Positions 21,688-33,225 of a DNA stretch of 64,000 bases are shown piece after piece; within the stretch, counting starts at the first letter, position 1, and every line of letters starts with the position of its first letter. A program made the translations under genes and the position numbers. The notes under the pieces are model-generated. The model worked only from the letters and a program-made list of their open reading frames with translations, did no database searches and had not been told where the DNA came from. The stretch comes from Clarireedia homoeocarpa (lineage: Eukaryota > Ascomycota > Leotiomycetes > Helotiales > Rutstroemiaceae): positions 329,215-393,214 of the forward strand of contig LNKV01000029.1 of assembly GCA_001465935.1 (NCBI GenBank), given 5' to 3'.

Positions 21688-22831
21688 TCAATCTCCCTCG
21701 CTTGCCTCGACATTCACATCACTGTTTGCGCTTTCATCGTCCGCTGCATGATAGTCCCCCGTCTGTTCATCGTCTTGGGCCCTATTTTCTGCTTCAACTT
21801 CTACGCCATTCTCCTCCTCATCCTCTACCCCATCTTCCCCCCCATCATCCGACCACCCCTCTCCCTCCCCTCCATCCTCCTCCTCCTCCTCATCACTACT
21901 CCCCCCACCCCTCTTCCTCTTCCCCTTCCCTCCTCCCTGCACCGCCCCCTCCCCCTTCCTCACAAAAACATAACTCCTCGCCTCCCTCTCCTCACCCTTC
22001 CAACCCCCACCCCCCCTCACCACCCCCAACGTCCTCGCATGTTTATACCCCGGATACGCCCCCGCCTGAAACTTAAAACTCCGCTCCACCTCTAACCCCG
22101 CATGGCGCCCCAAATCCCGGATATTCCATAACGTGTACGGATGCCCTTCAAACAGCGTCACTATGATCGATGCGCCGTGGCGCGGGGAGAGAGAGGGTAA
22201 AGCGCGCTGGAAAAATGATACGAGGAGTTCTGGGGGTTGTGCGAGTCAGTGGGGATTGAGAGGCGCTATGTATGGCTGGCTGTATATAGCATGGAGAAGA
22301 ATATGATATACCTTGGTTATAACGGACCTGGCGATTCACATCCGTGCTCTTCCCACCAACATGCGGAAAGTTAAAGAATATCCTATCCATGACGCCCTCT
22401 CTATTCTTGCCCGTCGTCCACGGCTTCATTTTCGTCGCATCGACGCCATATTTAATAATGCCTCCCCCATCCTCGATCACCTTGATATTCTCATCCACAT
22501 GTGGATATTTCTCGCGCAGATTGGTGAGTGAGTCTTCATAGACTGTTGCGGTAAGATGCTGGATTTTGTAGTGGGAGACGAGAGATCGCGCGAAGGAAAG
22601 GTCGCCGTCGCCAATTAGGAGGATTGTGTCGCGTGGAGAGAAGGGGATAGTTGGTGCTGTGTGTTGTTTCTGGTGAGTGGGTTTGCTGGTTGTGGTGGTG
22701 GATTTCCCGGGTTTAGTCGATGTATGTGGTACGGATTTGGATATTCCTTTTGGTTTGGAGAAGGGTGTCGGATGCGCGCGGGTTTTGGTGCTCTTTTTGG
22801 GATTGGATTTTAGGCGTTTGTTTTTACCCAT
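21688..22831 (-). CDS. bmt5: 25S rRNA (uridine-N3)-methyltransferase Bmt5-like (DUF2431)
   Basis: Two exons (22312-22831 and 21688-22229) encode 353 residues. A basic N-terminal tail (MGKNKRLKSNPKK, nucleolar-type) precedes the SAM-binding motif ILLIGDGDLSFARSLVSHY. Next come TATVYEDSL and MDRIFFNFPHVGGKSTDVNR, the FNFPHxG hallmark of the DUF2431/BMT5 family, which methylates the N3 of a uridine in large-subunit rRNA. The second exon carries LFEGHPYTLWNIRDLGRHAGL and GAYPGYKHARTLG, as in the family. The gene ends with an unusually long low-complexity acidic tail of about 90 residues rich in Glu, Asp and Gly, encoded by a strand-biased purine-rich stretch (21690-21980). The annotated start is the first ATG directly before the basic tail. 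Confidence 0.88.
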
Positions 22832-25235
22832 GATTTCTTTTGTTGTATTTGGTTCGATTTGATTGTTGATATAATCAATCTGCACGTACAAATTTCAAAG
22901 CCAGACTTAGAATATTTTTTTCTGGGGAAAAGCATGGGAAAATTGAAATGTAGAGCCGAATCGGGCCCTTTTCAAGCTACTGTAATTACAACAAAAAATT
23001 ATTGCCGTCTCCCTTTCCTCTCACTTCTCCTTGCGATGGACCATCTTCGATCTCATCGTTATACATTCATTTTTTCAATGTCCTTCTGGGTGCTGGCTAG
23101 ATTAAAACCGGTCCTCCCGTTCTTACTACTCATGTACAATGAAGATTAGTAGATTGTTGGGCAACATTTGCTGACACTTCTTCACCTACCAACGTCTTCG
23201 TTGTAGTATTGGTCCGTTCTTTCGTCGACCCTATCATCTGGTGGGTGTCTGCAAACCTCCGAGAAAGAGGGAATATGAGCTGGTCGATAAGTATAGACAT
23301 AAGCTCGTGTTTCTGCTCCCGATTCAAGAATAGTGGGTGCTCTATGCTCACCATTTCATTGAGATGCAAGGTGCATCTCACCGATGACATGATGAATTCT
23401 TAAGACTTTCGTTCGAAGTCGACATGATGCATTCGCAACCAGCAAATGCTGCAGTATGCTTCTTAACCTGAGGTAGGACTCATGTCTGTGGCGGTTCATT
23501 CTAGAGACCAACTTGTCGTACATAAACGCCTCTTTGAATAAGCTGACTTAGTTAGCTCGGGCGACCTCAACCCCCTTATCCAATACTGCTTCTACACCAG
23601 TCAAAATCCATGGTGTAAATAGCTGAATTGCTATTTGCTTTTAGAGTCATCATAGAGGCCTAAATCAAAAGGGTATGTAGTAATCTTCTGGTCCAGGAAA
23701 CCTATCTTGGTAAGCCATAGACAGGTTTGTCACCTCAGCTTACTTCTCTGATAAATCTCTTCGAGTTCTGGACATGACAGTGTCACCGCCATTCTACTCT
23801 TACCAAGGCTATGGTATTCGATTTCCTCGACGAACTACGGTAACAAACCATCCATCTGACTTCGCACTGCGAGTATGTATGGTCGAGGATTAATTAGTGA
23901 ATTTTCATGAAGCGAGGCCGTTGTAAGGGCCACTCTATCTTCCAGTCAACCCTAGATGAACCCGAGCGGCTATGGTCTAATTTAGAGACTGACGGCCGCA
24001 ACAATGTAGGATGACAACACAGCCGGCTTCATGTTGGCATAGGTTCTGAAAGTTATAAATGATATATCATTTCTACCTGCAAATGAATGTTCTGATGTAG
24101 TAAGACTTTCTTCCTTCAATCAACCTCAACATATCAGACGCCTGCAAAGGCTCAACCACCCGCTGACAAGCATTTCTTACGTCTGCACAGCCATGCCATC
24201 TCATCATATAAGTCGTGATCACGGGACACAAAGATCTGTCACTACAAGAGCTGTCAGTCGTCGATCTGAAACACAAAATACTACAAGTTTGGGAGAGTGG
24301 GGTCAACATGAAGATGCAATGCTATACTGCATAGGAGAGAATGTAGTAAAGAGAGGCGACCATTGCTGGGAAGACGTCGATATGAGAAATGGGGAAGTAT
24401 TCCCAGGTTACGAAGTGGCATCGTTGGAGGAGGAATACCAATCACTTCGAGATGAGAGAGATCGGCTGAGTATTGCGAGAGCGCTGCAGAACACGAGGAC
24501 GCAGCTGAAGGTGTACAAATTGTTTCTGGGTGTGCCAGGGTATGGGAGTGATGACACCTTAAGGGGCCACCATTGGTGTTGCTCTGAACAATCGCGCGGC
24601 TGTCGTGGATCTCGAGGATCATATGGCTCTCGTAACCGCCGAGTCTGAGCATAGCCTGGCGGCGAAGTCCATCGATGCGCCAGTACGATATGCCTTCGGA
24701 CCCGGATAGCACTAGATTTTGTTGGATTGTGAGCCCCGGATCTAGAAGTCGACGTTGGTACGAATCTCAATTCAATATATTAGTAATACCAGAAATCATC
24801 CCCTGCCATAAGTTGCACTTTGGTTGATGGCTAGTACGGCGAGGCGGCGGAGGTGGGCTCATGCTTGATTGGTAGCTATAGTACAAATAGAATATGGATA
24901 GAGTAGCTGGTGTAAAAGAAAACTGTTGTAGTTAATCAATCTGTACATCTAAATCAAGGACTAAAAATTAGATCTCGTGGCTTGTGGAGCCATCGCTTTA
25001 CCCTGTTGATGCCAAGACTGGGGTACATTAGTGCCAGGTGTCGTCTTTTAACCAACGTCTAGCTACTTCCTCACAATCTGTCAGCAACATCATAGGACCG
25101 AACCGTTGTTGAAAGGAGATTCTTGTACGACGAAACTGTTCTAGAACTTCTTCTGATTCGACGGAGAGAGTAATCTTTTTCATGTTGCTAGCCTGAGTCG
25201 GCCCTGGTGAATAAGCCCACACTTCGGAATTAAGT
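22832..25235. other. Intergenic region with weak ORFs
   Basis: About 2.4 kb. The strongest frame is 24193-24648 (+), 151 residues with a short coiled-coil-like segment (EEEYQSLRDERDRLSIARAL), but two long minus-strand frames overlap it and none shows a domain. The minus ORF 23130-23390 is equally uninformative. The divergent promoters of bmt5 and the D-lactate dehydrogenase lie at the two ends. Confidence 0.4.
24193..24648 (+). CDS. Hypothetical protein, weakly supported
   Basis: ATG-initiated ORF of 151 residues, with a charged helical stretch around residues 78-104 and an Arg/Gly/Ser-rich end. No domain, signal peptide or splice sites are recognised. Overlapping minus-strand ORFs (24281-24712, 24408-24770) are just as long, so the coding strand is not certain. 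Confidence 0.2.
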   Translation: MPSHHISRDHGTQRSVTTRAVSRRSETQNTTSLGEWGQHEDAMLYCIGENVVKRGDHCWEDVDMRNGEVFPGYEVASLEEEYQSLRDERDRLSIARALQNTRTQLKVYKLFLGVPGYGSDDTLRGHHWCCSEQSRGCRGSRGSYGSRNRRV

Positions 25236-27642
25236 ATGATGAACGGGAATTCATTCATGTTTCGTCGACATATGCTGCGGACTGCATATAAAAGTCGACT
25301 GAACTCACACGTTCGCTTTCGCTCGGACGCTGTTCGATCTTCGAAACAACAAACATCTCCCGTTGCTCCGCGGTCTTTCAGCAAATCCACGGTCATCTTA
25401 TCTTCTGTTGTGTCTGCTCTTGTATCCGTTGGCCTTGGATACAGTTACATCTCTTACAAAAATCAGAGCGATAGCCGGATTTTTGCGACACCCATTAAAT
25501 ATGCTGAGCCACGGGTGATGCTTCAGGTAATCTCTTGTTTGCCATAAACGTGTCGTTAGTCTTGAGATTGACAAGTCAAGGCCATCCAGGAGATAGCAAA
25601 AGAGCTAGGACATGAGTCTGTCAGCTACGATCCAGATGAGCTGCTAAGACATAGTTACTCTGAATGGTCGACTTCGAATTCCAAAACGAGGCCGGTGGCT
25701 GTTGTGTACCCGGCAAATACGGATGAGGTTGTTAAGGTTGCTCAGATTTGCTCCAAGTATAGAGTACCAATGAGTAGGCATCTCTTCTAACTGTTTATAT
25801 CATTTGGGTCCATGATTTGAATTATTATAGTACCATTTGGGGCCGGGTCGAGCGTCGAAGGTCACATATCGACACCATGCTCGGGCGTTTCTATCGATTT
25901 CGCGATGATGGATCGGATTGTTAAGTTTAATCCTGATGAGTAGGTTTTCCCTCGTTTTCGTACAACTAAATACTCAGATGCTTAGCATGGATATTGTCGT
26001 TCAACCTGCTGTAAATTGGGTGGATATGAATGAAAAGATCAAAGATTATGGGCTGTTCCTCCCACTTGATCCAAGTCCAACAGTCAGTTAACACGTCGTC
26101 GCTTTGATTTCCTGTAAAATCCTGAATATCTAACATTGAAAAGGCGCATATAGGAGGCATGGTCTCCACGAATTGCAGGTAGTTGACCAGAGATTTCCGT
26201 TTGAAGTGACACCTTGCTGATCTTAGATAGTGGCACAAATGCAATGCGTTATGGTACAATGAAGGACTGGGTATTAAATTTGACCGTGGTTCTAGCCGAT
26301 GGAACAATAATCAAAACGAGGCGAAGACCAAGGTGAGCATTTCCATTCTTTCATTCCTGACAGAACTTACATCTTTCAGGAAGACATCCGCCGGATACAA
26401 CCTGACTTCACTTTTTGTTGGAGCCGAAGGAACACTAGGTTTAATCACAGAAATTACACTTAAACTAGCAGTCATACCAGAATCTACCAGTGTAGCTGTC
26501 GTTACTTTTCCCTCCGTGGCTAATGCTGCTCAAGCGGCCACGAAAATCCTCAGAACGGGAGTACCGTTAGCAGCAATGGAAATTATGGACGAGGTTCAAA
26601 TGCAAGTTATCAACAAGAACGGAGGGACTAGTGGAAGGATGTGGGAGGAGCGGCCGACCTTATTCTTCAAGTATGGAATTATGTTTCTTGTCATTTGAAT
26701 TCGCCACTGATATCTCGTAGATTTTCGGGTACAGAGCAAGCAATCAAAGATCATATTCAGATTGTTCAAGGAATTGCCAAACAGTGGAAAGGAGGCGCAT
26801 TCCAATTCGCCCGAACAGAACACGATAAGACCGTCCTCTGGTCGGCGAGGAAAGAAGCCCTATGGGCGATGCTGGCACAACGGCCGCCTGGAACGGAGGT
26901 CTGGAGTACCGATTGTGCTGTTCCAATTTCAAGATTGGCTGAGATTATCGGTATGTTCCGTCACCAAGAGAAGAATGCCCAAGATGGTAATTAGTTCTGA
27001 TTCGCTAGTAGATGTTTCGAAAGAGGAATCCAGTAAGTTGGGTCTGTTCTCTAGTGTCCTTGGGCATGTGGGAGATGGCAATTTTCATCAAGCGGTAATG
27101 TATAACCCAAATGACCCGGCAGAGACTGCTGCTGTGAAGAAGTGTGTGTACGACATGTTGGATAGAGCATTAGATATGGAGGGGACTAGTTCCGTAAGTA
27201 GCCTGTATGCTGGCTGCATATGATTGAAGATTGATGATTTGCGCTAGGGTGAGCATGGAATTGGACTTGGAAAGAAAGTAAGTGGAATACCTCTTGTGTG
27301 GAGGGATGTCTATCGGAGCTAACCTGCGCAGGAATGTCTGGTGAAGGAACTTGGACTAGACACAATTACTGTGATGAAGAAGTTGAAGCATTCACTAGAT
27401 CCTTAGTAGGTGCTTCCTCTTCTCTGGATGTTCTACCCTTCACTTTGGATATCTCATTTCTGTGAAATATATAAGCCCAAATTGTCACTTCTCTAGAAAG
27501 TGGCGTCACTTGTGGAGTTTTACAATTTCTCGTCGGAGACCCCTTCCTTTCTATGCTACTTCTTTCCCTTTCATCTCTGTCTCATCGACTAACTCAAGAA
27601 AGCTGGCTTATGAACCCCGGAAAGATCTTCAACGCGCCATAA
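25236..27642 (+). CDS. dld1: D-lactate dehydrogenase (cytochrome), mitochondrial FAD enzyme
   Basis: Twelve exons can be joined in frame: 25236-25526, 25581-25773, 25831-25939, 25986-26082, 26144-26178, 26231-26332, 26380-26670, 26721-26950, 27012-27193, 27248-27277, 27332-27405 and 27603-27642, giving 557 residues. An Arg/Ser-rich presequence and a membrane span ([20 protein letters not shown]) suggest an inner-membrane mitochondrial protein. The FAD-binding_4 domain shows [12 protein letters not shown] and [20 protein letters not shown]. The catalytic C-domain shows [11 protein letters not shown] and [10 protein letters not shown] and ends in [13 protein letters not shown]. The enzyme oxidises D-lactate to pyruvate and passes electrons to cytochrome c. 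The final intron (27406-27602) contains MITE copy 5. Start choice: an ATG at 25257 (MFRRH) is an equally good alternative. Confidence 0.88.
27461..27524. mobile_element. Small MITE, copy 5 (64 bp), inside the dld1 last intron
   Basis: Present in the opposite orientation to the other copies. It begins TGTGAAA and ends TTTTACA, with a perfect 5-bp target duplication ATTTC at 27456-27460 and 27525-27529. It lies in the last intron of the D-lactate dehydrogenase, about 79 bp upstream of the acceptor, enlarging that intron from about 128 to 197 bp. Confidence 0.88.
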
Positions 27643-27749
27643 AATTAAGCAATACCCTTCTTCTCACTACTCGCAACCGAAAGAAAAGTGTGAAACAATT
27701 TATTATATATTTGCAGTACAAGTCTACTATATTCTATTCAATTTAAATC

Positions 27750-29186
27750 TCATTCATCATTCCCACAAATCCCATCATAATCTCCATACTTATCCATCCC
27801 CTCCTTCACAATGTTCTCAAAATCATGAAAAGCACAACTCGCTCCTGGCCCCCCCTGACAGCTGGGGATCGGTCTTGGCGCCGTATTAGCAATAATTCTC
27901 ACAAACTCCTCCTCCTTTTCATCATCTCCCGTCAATCCTTTACAAGTCAATTTCTCAATCCCGACATGTCCCAAAAATGGAATCAGCTCAGCCATACGCC
28001 ACGACCGGGACCAGTTGATGCGATTGGTGGGAAACTCCTCAGCAAATGCATTAGAGGAATTGAAGAGACCGAGCGCAGTTGCAATAAATGGTGGGACTTC
28101 ACGGTGCGTGAAAGCGAGGAAGAAGCGCTGACCGTCGTCGTCCGGAATCTCTGGATTTGGGGTCAACTCGGGATCGGATTTAGATTCGGTGTGGTGGGGT
28201 GCGTGGAATTTGGCAAAGAGTTCAGATGTAGTAGTTAACCAGGGGAAGCCAAGGTACGGTGATAGCGGATTCCCGTGACCGACCATGCGAGAGTACTTCA
28301 TATCCCAAGAGTATTCATACGCCATCCATTCAGCGTCGGTGAAGACATTGCAGATCTTGGAGATCTTCCCCGTGATGGCGGATTCGTATCCACATAGCTG
28401 CTGCAGACCCATGATATCATAGTTTTCCAACTGCACTGGTGAGTATGGTTGCAGTCTGGCGATAACAGTTGGTGCATAATGAGCCAGGAATTCCTGCTGT
28501 TCATCGTTTCCAGGTTCCTTGGTGAATGCCTTGCAGGATTTATGAGGTACTTGTGAGTGGAATGAAGTGCGGTTTTTTCTCATTTCAACCAACTCGATGT
28601 CTTGTGGAAACACTTCCGCGAACGCAGCAGCTGTATCCTGCGTTCTCGATTTCTTGTCCGCATAGATCCGTTTGGTAGTCGGTATCAGATCCGGGTATCT
28701 TGAGTATAGATGCTTGGCAACTTTCTTGGAGTCCTTTACTCCCTGAGGCGTAATCTTTTCCAATTGATTCTCTGGGTCGTCAATTGGTGTTTGCCACTTC
28801 TCGAAGAACTTTAATGGGCCACTCCATCCCTTCCTTTTCTTCCCGGAAAACGTGCTGGAGTAAGTAGAATCCAGTTTCTTCAGGAATGGCTCAATATACA
28901 ACTCATAGTCGTCGTCGTTGGCGTAGATGGCTGCATGTCTAATAAGATACGATGCAGCTGTTACTTCGCATCGATCAGGAGCCCTATGGTTCAATCCCGA
29001 TCCAATGGCATCAAAGTAGGGGCTGATACCGGGGAGATGCAACAACGGATCGAATTTATAGTCCTGAGTATGAGAATTGGCTGAATAGTCTTGGGAGATC
29101 CGGAGAGGGATTTGTGAGGAAGTAATTGTAGGGATGAGGCCTTGGAGGAATGCTACGACGGCGACGACGCGACCGTGATGAAGCAT
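27750..29186 (-). CDS. Secreted histidine acid phosphatase
   Basis: Single-exon gene of 478 residues from the ATG at 29186. I chose this start because a signal peptide (MLHHGRVVAVVAFLQGLIPT) begins there; the open frame continues 46 residues upstream. The phosphatase motif is RHAAIYAND near residue 90, the form usual in fungal acid phosphatases of this branch in place of RHGxRxP. The C-terminal proton-donor region reads FTHREVPPFIATALGLF where many relatives have HD or HE. The enzyme would cleave phosphomonoesters outside the cell by a phosphohistidine intermediate. Its 3' end faces the dld1 3' end only about 110 bp away (convergent). Confidence 0.85.
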   Translation of the reverse strand: MLHHGRVVAVVAFLQGLIPTITSSQIPLRISQDYSANSHTQDYKFDPLLHLPGISPYFDAIGSGLNHRAPDRCEVTAASYLIRHAAIYANDDDYELYIEPFLKKLDSTYSSTFSGKKRKGWSGPLKFFEKWQTPIDDPENQLEKITPQGVKDSKKVAKHLYSRYPDLIPTTKRIYADKKSRTQDTAAAFAEVFPQDIELVEMRKNRTSFHSQVPHKSCKAFTKEPGNDEQQEFLAHYAPTVIARLQPYSPVQLENYDIMGLQQLCGYESAITGKISKICNVFTDAEWMAYEYSWDMKYSRMVGHGNPLSPYLGFPWLTTTSELFAKFHAPHHTESKSDPELTPNPEIPDDDGQRFFLAFTHREVPPFIATALGLFNSSNAFAEEFPTNRINWSRSWRMAELIPFLGHVGIEKLTCKGLTGDDEKEEEFVRIIANTAPRPIPSCQGGPGASCAFHDFENIVKEGMDKYGDYDGICGNDE

Positions 29187-30081
29187 ATTTCCAACAAGTG
29201 AATTGAGGTTTGCGATAATTGGTTCGAGATGAATATGTAGACGTGGATTCGAGTTTTTATTGGAAAATACCAAAGGAATAGTTAGTCCCTGTTCCTGACG
29301 ATGGGCGCGAGCCGATGACATCATTTAACCCGCTTTGATCTCTGGTGGAACCATGGAAGTTGGAATGAGCCAACCGCCGCGAAACACAATCACTGCGCGA
29401 TCGCGGCTTACGGTGCTCGAGAAGTTACACGTGGATCAATTATTTGTTAACTAAAGCTGCAACGTTATGGCGCCAAAATTCTAGAACGCCATTGCCGTCT
29501 TGAATACGTCGCGCCTCGAGTTTCCCTCAGAGCAAGACAACATCAATTCGTTGATAACTGCCGTCTTCATTGCGTCAATTTTGTATCCGGCTTAGCGTTT
29601 GTAGGAATTGACTACAGGAACTCTTGATGTTGAGGCCATCGTGGTTACTTCTACCTCCCATCGAGACGCTACAAATTCCAGTGGTAGAGCCGCCGACAGA
29701 ATGGTCGCTGTCACTTCAACTGCCGCAATCGATTGCCGCTCCAGAAAGTTGTCAATCACGCCGAAAGAGACGCTGGTCGTAGGTGCGTTGAGGACCATAC
29801 ACTCTGTCCTCAAAAATGATAGCTGATGGCTAAATGGCGATGATCATTATGTCGATTACGCCAGCTTGATCACACTCAATTTCTCACTTATAAATAACTC
29901 GCCATAATTACTCCTGGAAGTTGGTGGGGCAACATTGACTGTAGCTGGTAGGGTTCTCCTGTGCCAAATCCATTCAATTATTGAATTCTATTACTGCTTA
30001 TTTATATATCTCGAGCCTCTCATATGCTCAATAAGTCTTGTGGCCGGCAATATGGACGAAGCATCAAAACCTGTTTCACAA
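29187..30081. other. Intergenic, nothing recognised
   Basis: About 0.9 kb upstream of the phosphatase. Overlapping 72-73 residue ORFs on both strands (29592-29826) mirror each other and have no domain. Confidence 0.5.
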
Positions 30082-32393
30082 TCACTGCCGGCTTTCCCAT
30101 CCATCGATATCTCCCTGATCTCTAGACGAAGGCCTCATAGACGCTCCTGTTGGATCCCAGTCGATCGAGAGCGGCTCATGGCTTCTATTGTATTGGGCGC
30201 CTTTGAACCATAGCTCAAACTTAAGGTCTGCGGGCGCAATTATTACTTTCACCAAAAACTCGGCCAGGTAATACTTTTTGCCTTGCCATGGTTTTCTGTT
30301 CTTGAGCTCAAATTCCTCTTCTGCGACTTCCTTCAAGTCTGAGCGTACAACACACAACTTTGCAACACCAGCTAGATGGTCATTGTTATTATTGTATGGT
30401 TCGGCTGGGTATGCTGTTCACTTACGCTGCCGGAACGAGGTTGGAAGGGTCTCTCGGTTTTCATGTGAGATCAGGATTGTTGTATCCCATATTCGATTTT
30501 TTTCACCAGGGTCGATCTTTTTAGAGAAAGGTGATGCTCTCGCCGAATCCGTGTTGATAATATCGCCCTTCCATAGTTAGGCCTACTTCTCAAGCAGCGG
30601 AAGTTTGTAATATCGACTGACCTTCTTGATGAGCCAGTTAATCTGCATGGTAGCCCATTTTTCCTTTTTATTAAATTGATCGACAATAACCTCTTCTCCA
30701 GCATGAATCTTTGGATCGTATTGTTGGCGACAGAGTACGCCATAGCTTGCCCTTGCGCTACAAGAAAAGGTTATTATTGTGTTTCAGGACTATCGCCGAG
30801 AGTTAGGGGGAAATACATTCTCGTATTCAGGGTTGCAGTCCCATTGATGAGCTTCTGACGCCTATCTATCACCAGTCCTTTAACGACTGAAAGCCGAGGT
30901 TCTTGGGATTTTATGATCTGAATATGAGCTGCATTATGATGGCGGTTTTGACGAAAGTGCTCCTCTATTTTGCTTTTCACATATTGGGATCCTCCAAGGC
31001 CTCCACTCAAAACAAGGTATTTCTACGGAACTGTTAACACAGGCAAGTATCCCATATGTATGTCGCACTTACTACATTCTCACTTCCTCTATGTGTTTGC
31101 ATCCAATCCAGTTGTCTGATTATCCTCGAGATTATACCTTTGATCTGTCCATCGAATAGTCCTTGAATTTCAGACCTGCATTGATTAGTTAACGTTTGTC
31201 ACCCGGGGGTTCGCATACATACTTCGAGAATCGCATCTTTCCTCTTTCAATGCCAAGTTCGCTATGCGTCACCTCCTGACTAATGTCTAGCCCTAGCTTG
31301 TCGAGTCGCATGATATATACTGGATGGTCCCCAGATCTGGTACCGAAGTTGTGCTTAATAGATTGGAAAGATGAACTCCTAGCCAATTTGTATGCTAAGT
31401 TCTCAGGGAGGTCGATATTAGAATGTGCGTCCAACCGTCTTTGCACCAAAAGCTCAAATGCCCTGTCAATCATCGTAGAACCAATTCCGACACCTTTGAC
31501 TTCCGCTACCTGCTTGAGCGAGGGCTTTTTGGGATCTGGATTCACAACTTGTACGAGACCAAGACTAAACATTACAGTCAATACCCAACTCAGCAAGCAC
31601 TAGATATGCAAAACAATAGTGCTTACTCTGTCGTCCCACCTCCTGCATCGCAAATTAGAATGATATCTCCTGTATAAAGCGACACTTCCGAATTCGTGGC
31701 GAAAAAGACCGCTGCTGCTTCCGCCTCTGTTAACTCTAGTTTTGCTGAATGCTTCTCGGGGTTCTCGCCCGTAAACCCTGCAGCCCTAATCGCATCGTTG
31801 AATCTATTCGCAGTATCCAAAGAAGTCCAAGTCGTTGGCAAACTGAAAATAAACTCCACACGTTTGTCGCGCCAGCTTCCAGTGACGGATTCTATAGCCA
31901 ACTTTACGTGTTGATGTACTTGGCGCAAGTAGTCTGTCACCAGGTTCTTGGCTTCATCTACCGTCTCTGGCATATCCCTTACTCCTTCTTTTTGCGCATG
32001 ATCTAGACTAGTCTTATCCAGGTAGATTTTGAAATGCTCATGAACCTTTGTGATCTCGTGATATTCATCATCAGGATCACAGAGAAATCCCCATTTCGGC
32101 TCGGCTCCTTGGTCGTTTTCTCGTGGGTAGGCGATTCTTGTCGGTACCTTCGTTTCTACCGAATCTGGTGGAAGCCCAGGCCAATCTTGTATGCTTCTGG
32201 TCGGGTTTGTGTTGCCTAGATTTGTCCAAACGACTCCTATACAATCGTTTAGCAGACGTCGCGTTCTACGTTTTCGAGAATCCGGCGATTGCTTACCAGT
32301 GTATGTTTGTCCGAAATCAATCCCGACAAGAAAATCAGGAGTGCTACGATTCAGTGGCGCCATGGACCGCGTTTGATTTCTCGGATGTGCCAT
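30082..32393 (-). CDS. Hsp70-like (actin-like ATPase fold) protein, fungal-specific branch
   Basis: A multi-exon gene on the minus strand, start ATG 32393. Introns with good donors join in frame near 32225-32300, 31565-31650, 31175-31220, 31020-31070, 30740-30805, 30570-30625 and 30380-30425. The N-terminal nucleotide-binding fold shows the phosphate-1 motif FLVGIDFGQTYTG, phosphate-2 CDAGGGTTDLGLVQV after splicing, and the adenosine motif YLVLSGGLGGSQYVKS. The C-terminal part is a divergent beta-rich segment, not a canonical Hsp70 substrate domain with an EEVD tail. Such Hsp70-like proteins are abundant in filamentous fungi, often near STAND/NLR genes as here. Function is unknown, and a role in stress or non-self recognition is inference. 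Confidence 0.8.
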
Positions 32394-33225
32394 TTTATGA
32401 TCAACTTGCAAAGCACAATCGATTAATCGGGTTCTTGTTACCTGCTTTGTGCGGCTCTCATTCGAGGCTTCTGCATCTACTTATCAACTGCGGCTTTCTT
32501 GCTCTTGCTTAGACCATTGGCTGGCCTCCAACACTGCAACCATGGAATATGGTTAGAGCAACGGATAAATTGTTTTTACTCGTAGTTGCGAGATAAAGTA
32601 CTTAGCCGCTAAAAACTTGATTTGATCAAGAGTGCACTGTGGCAGGGTTACAAGGATAGGGAGGAAGGGGTAGTAGCGCAGAGGCATATGGCAGCATGCG
32701 GGGGGTAGAGATAAAGTCGCTGGCCCCCAAAATCTTACTCGGTGCAACCAATCAGATTTTGATTTTTCATGGGGTTGAGCCTCAGATTCAATTGCTGACC
32801 ACCATAATCTTACCTTGAATGTGGTAAATGATAATCTGATGCGCCGCTGGCTGCAAGGATCTCAGCAATCTTCAACACTATTGCTAGGTATATGGACCGA
32901 ATTTCCAAGGGCCAGCCACATGCAACGCTCGACGGTCGTACATGGATCAAGATATTATCCGACGAGAGTGATAGTGCGAGGGCGCTGCATACGGCGCAGC
33001 CATACTTCTATCTCTGATGCAGACTAGGTTAGATGGTCGAATTCATTATGTGCTTCTCTGCCTCTCCAGTCTGTTATGTTGTAGTCCGATCACACTGAAG
33101 TGATTTGATGATCGAGGTAGATTGAAAATAAATTCCTCCTGAAAACAATCTATATTCTGATACCTGACCCTCTAGAGGAACCCACGGATCGTTTCAGCCG
33201 AGAAAACACTGACAAAAACTCCAGG
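32394..33225. promoter_or_regulatory. Divergent intergenic region (Hsp70-like / membrane protein)
   Basis: 0.8 kb between two divergent starts, probably containing both promoters. No specific element was recognised. Confidence 0.4.

Noticed and set aside
21702..22095. Plus-strand ORFs rich in Pro, His, Leu and Ser
   Set aside because: They are the antisense of the acidic Glu/Asp/Gly-rich tail of bmt5; low-complexity shadow.
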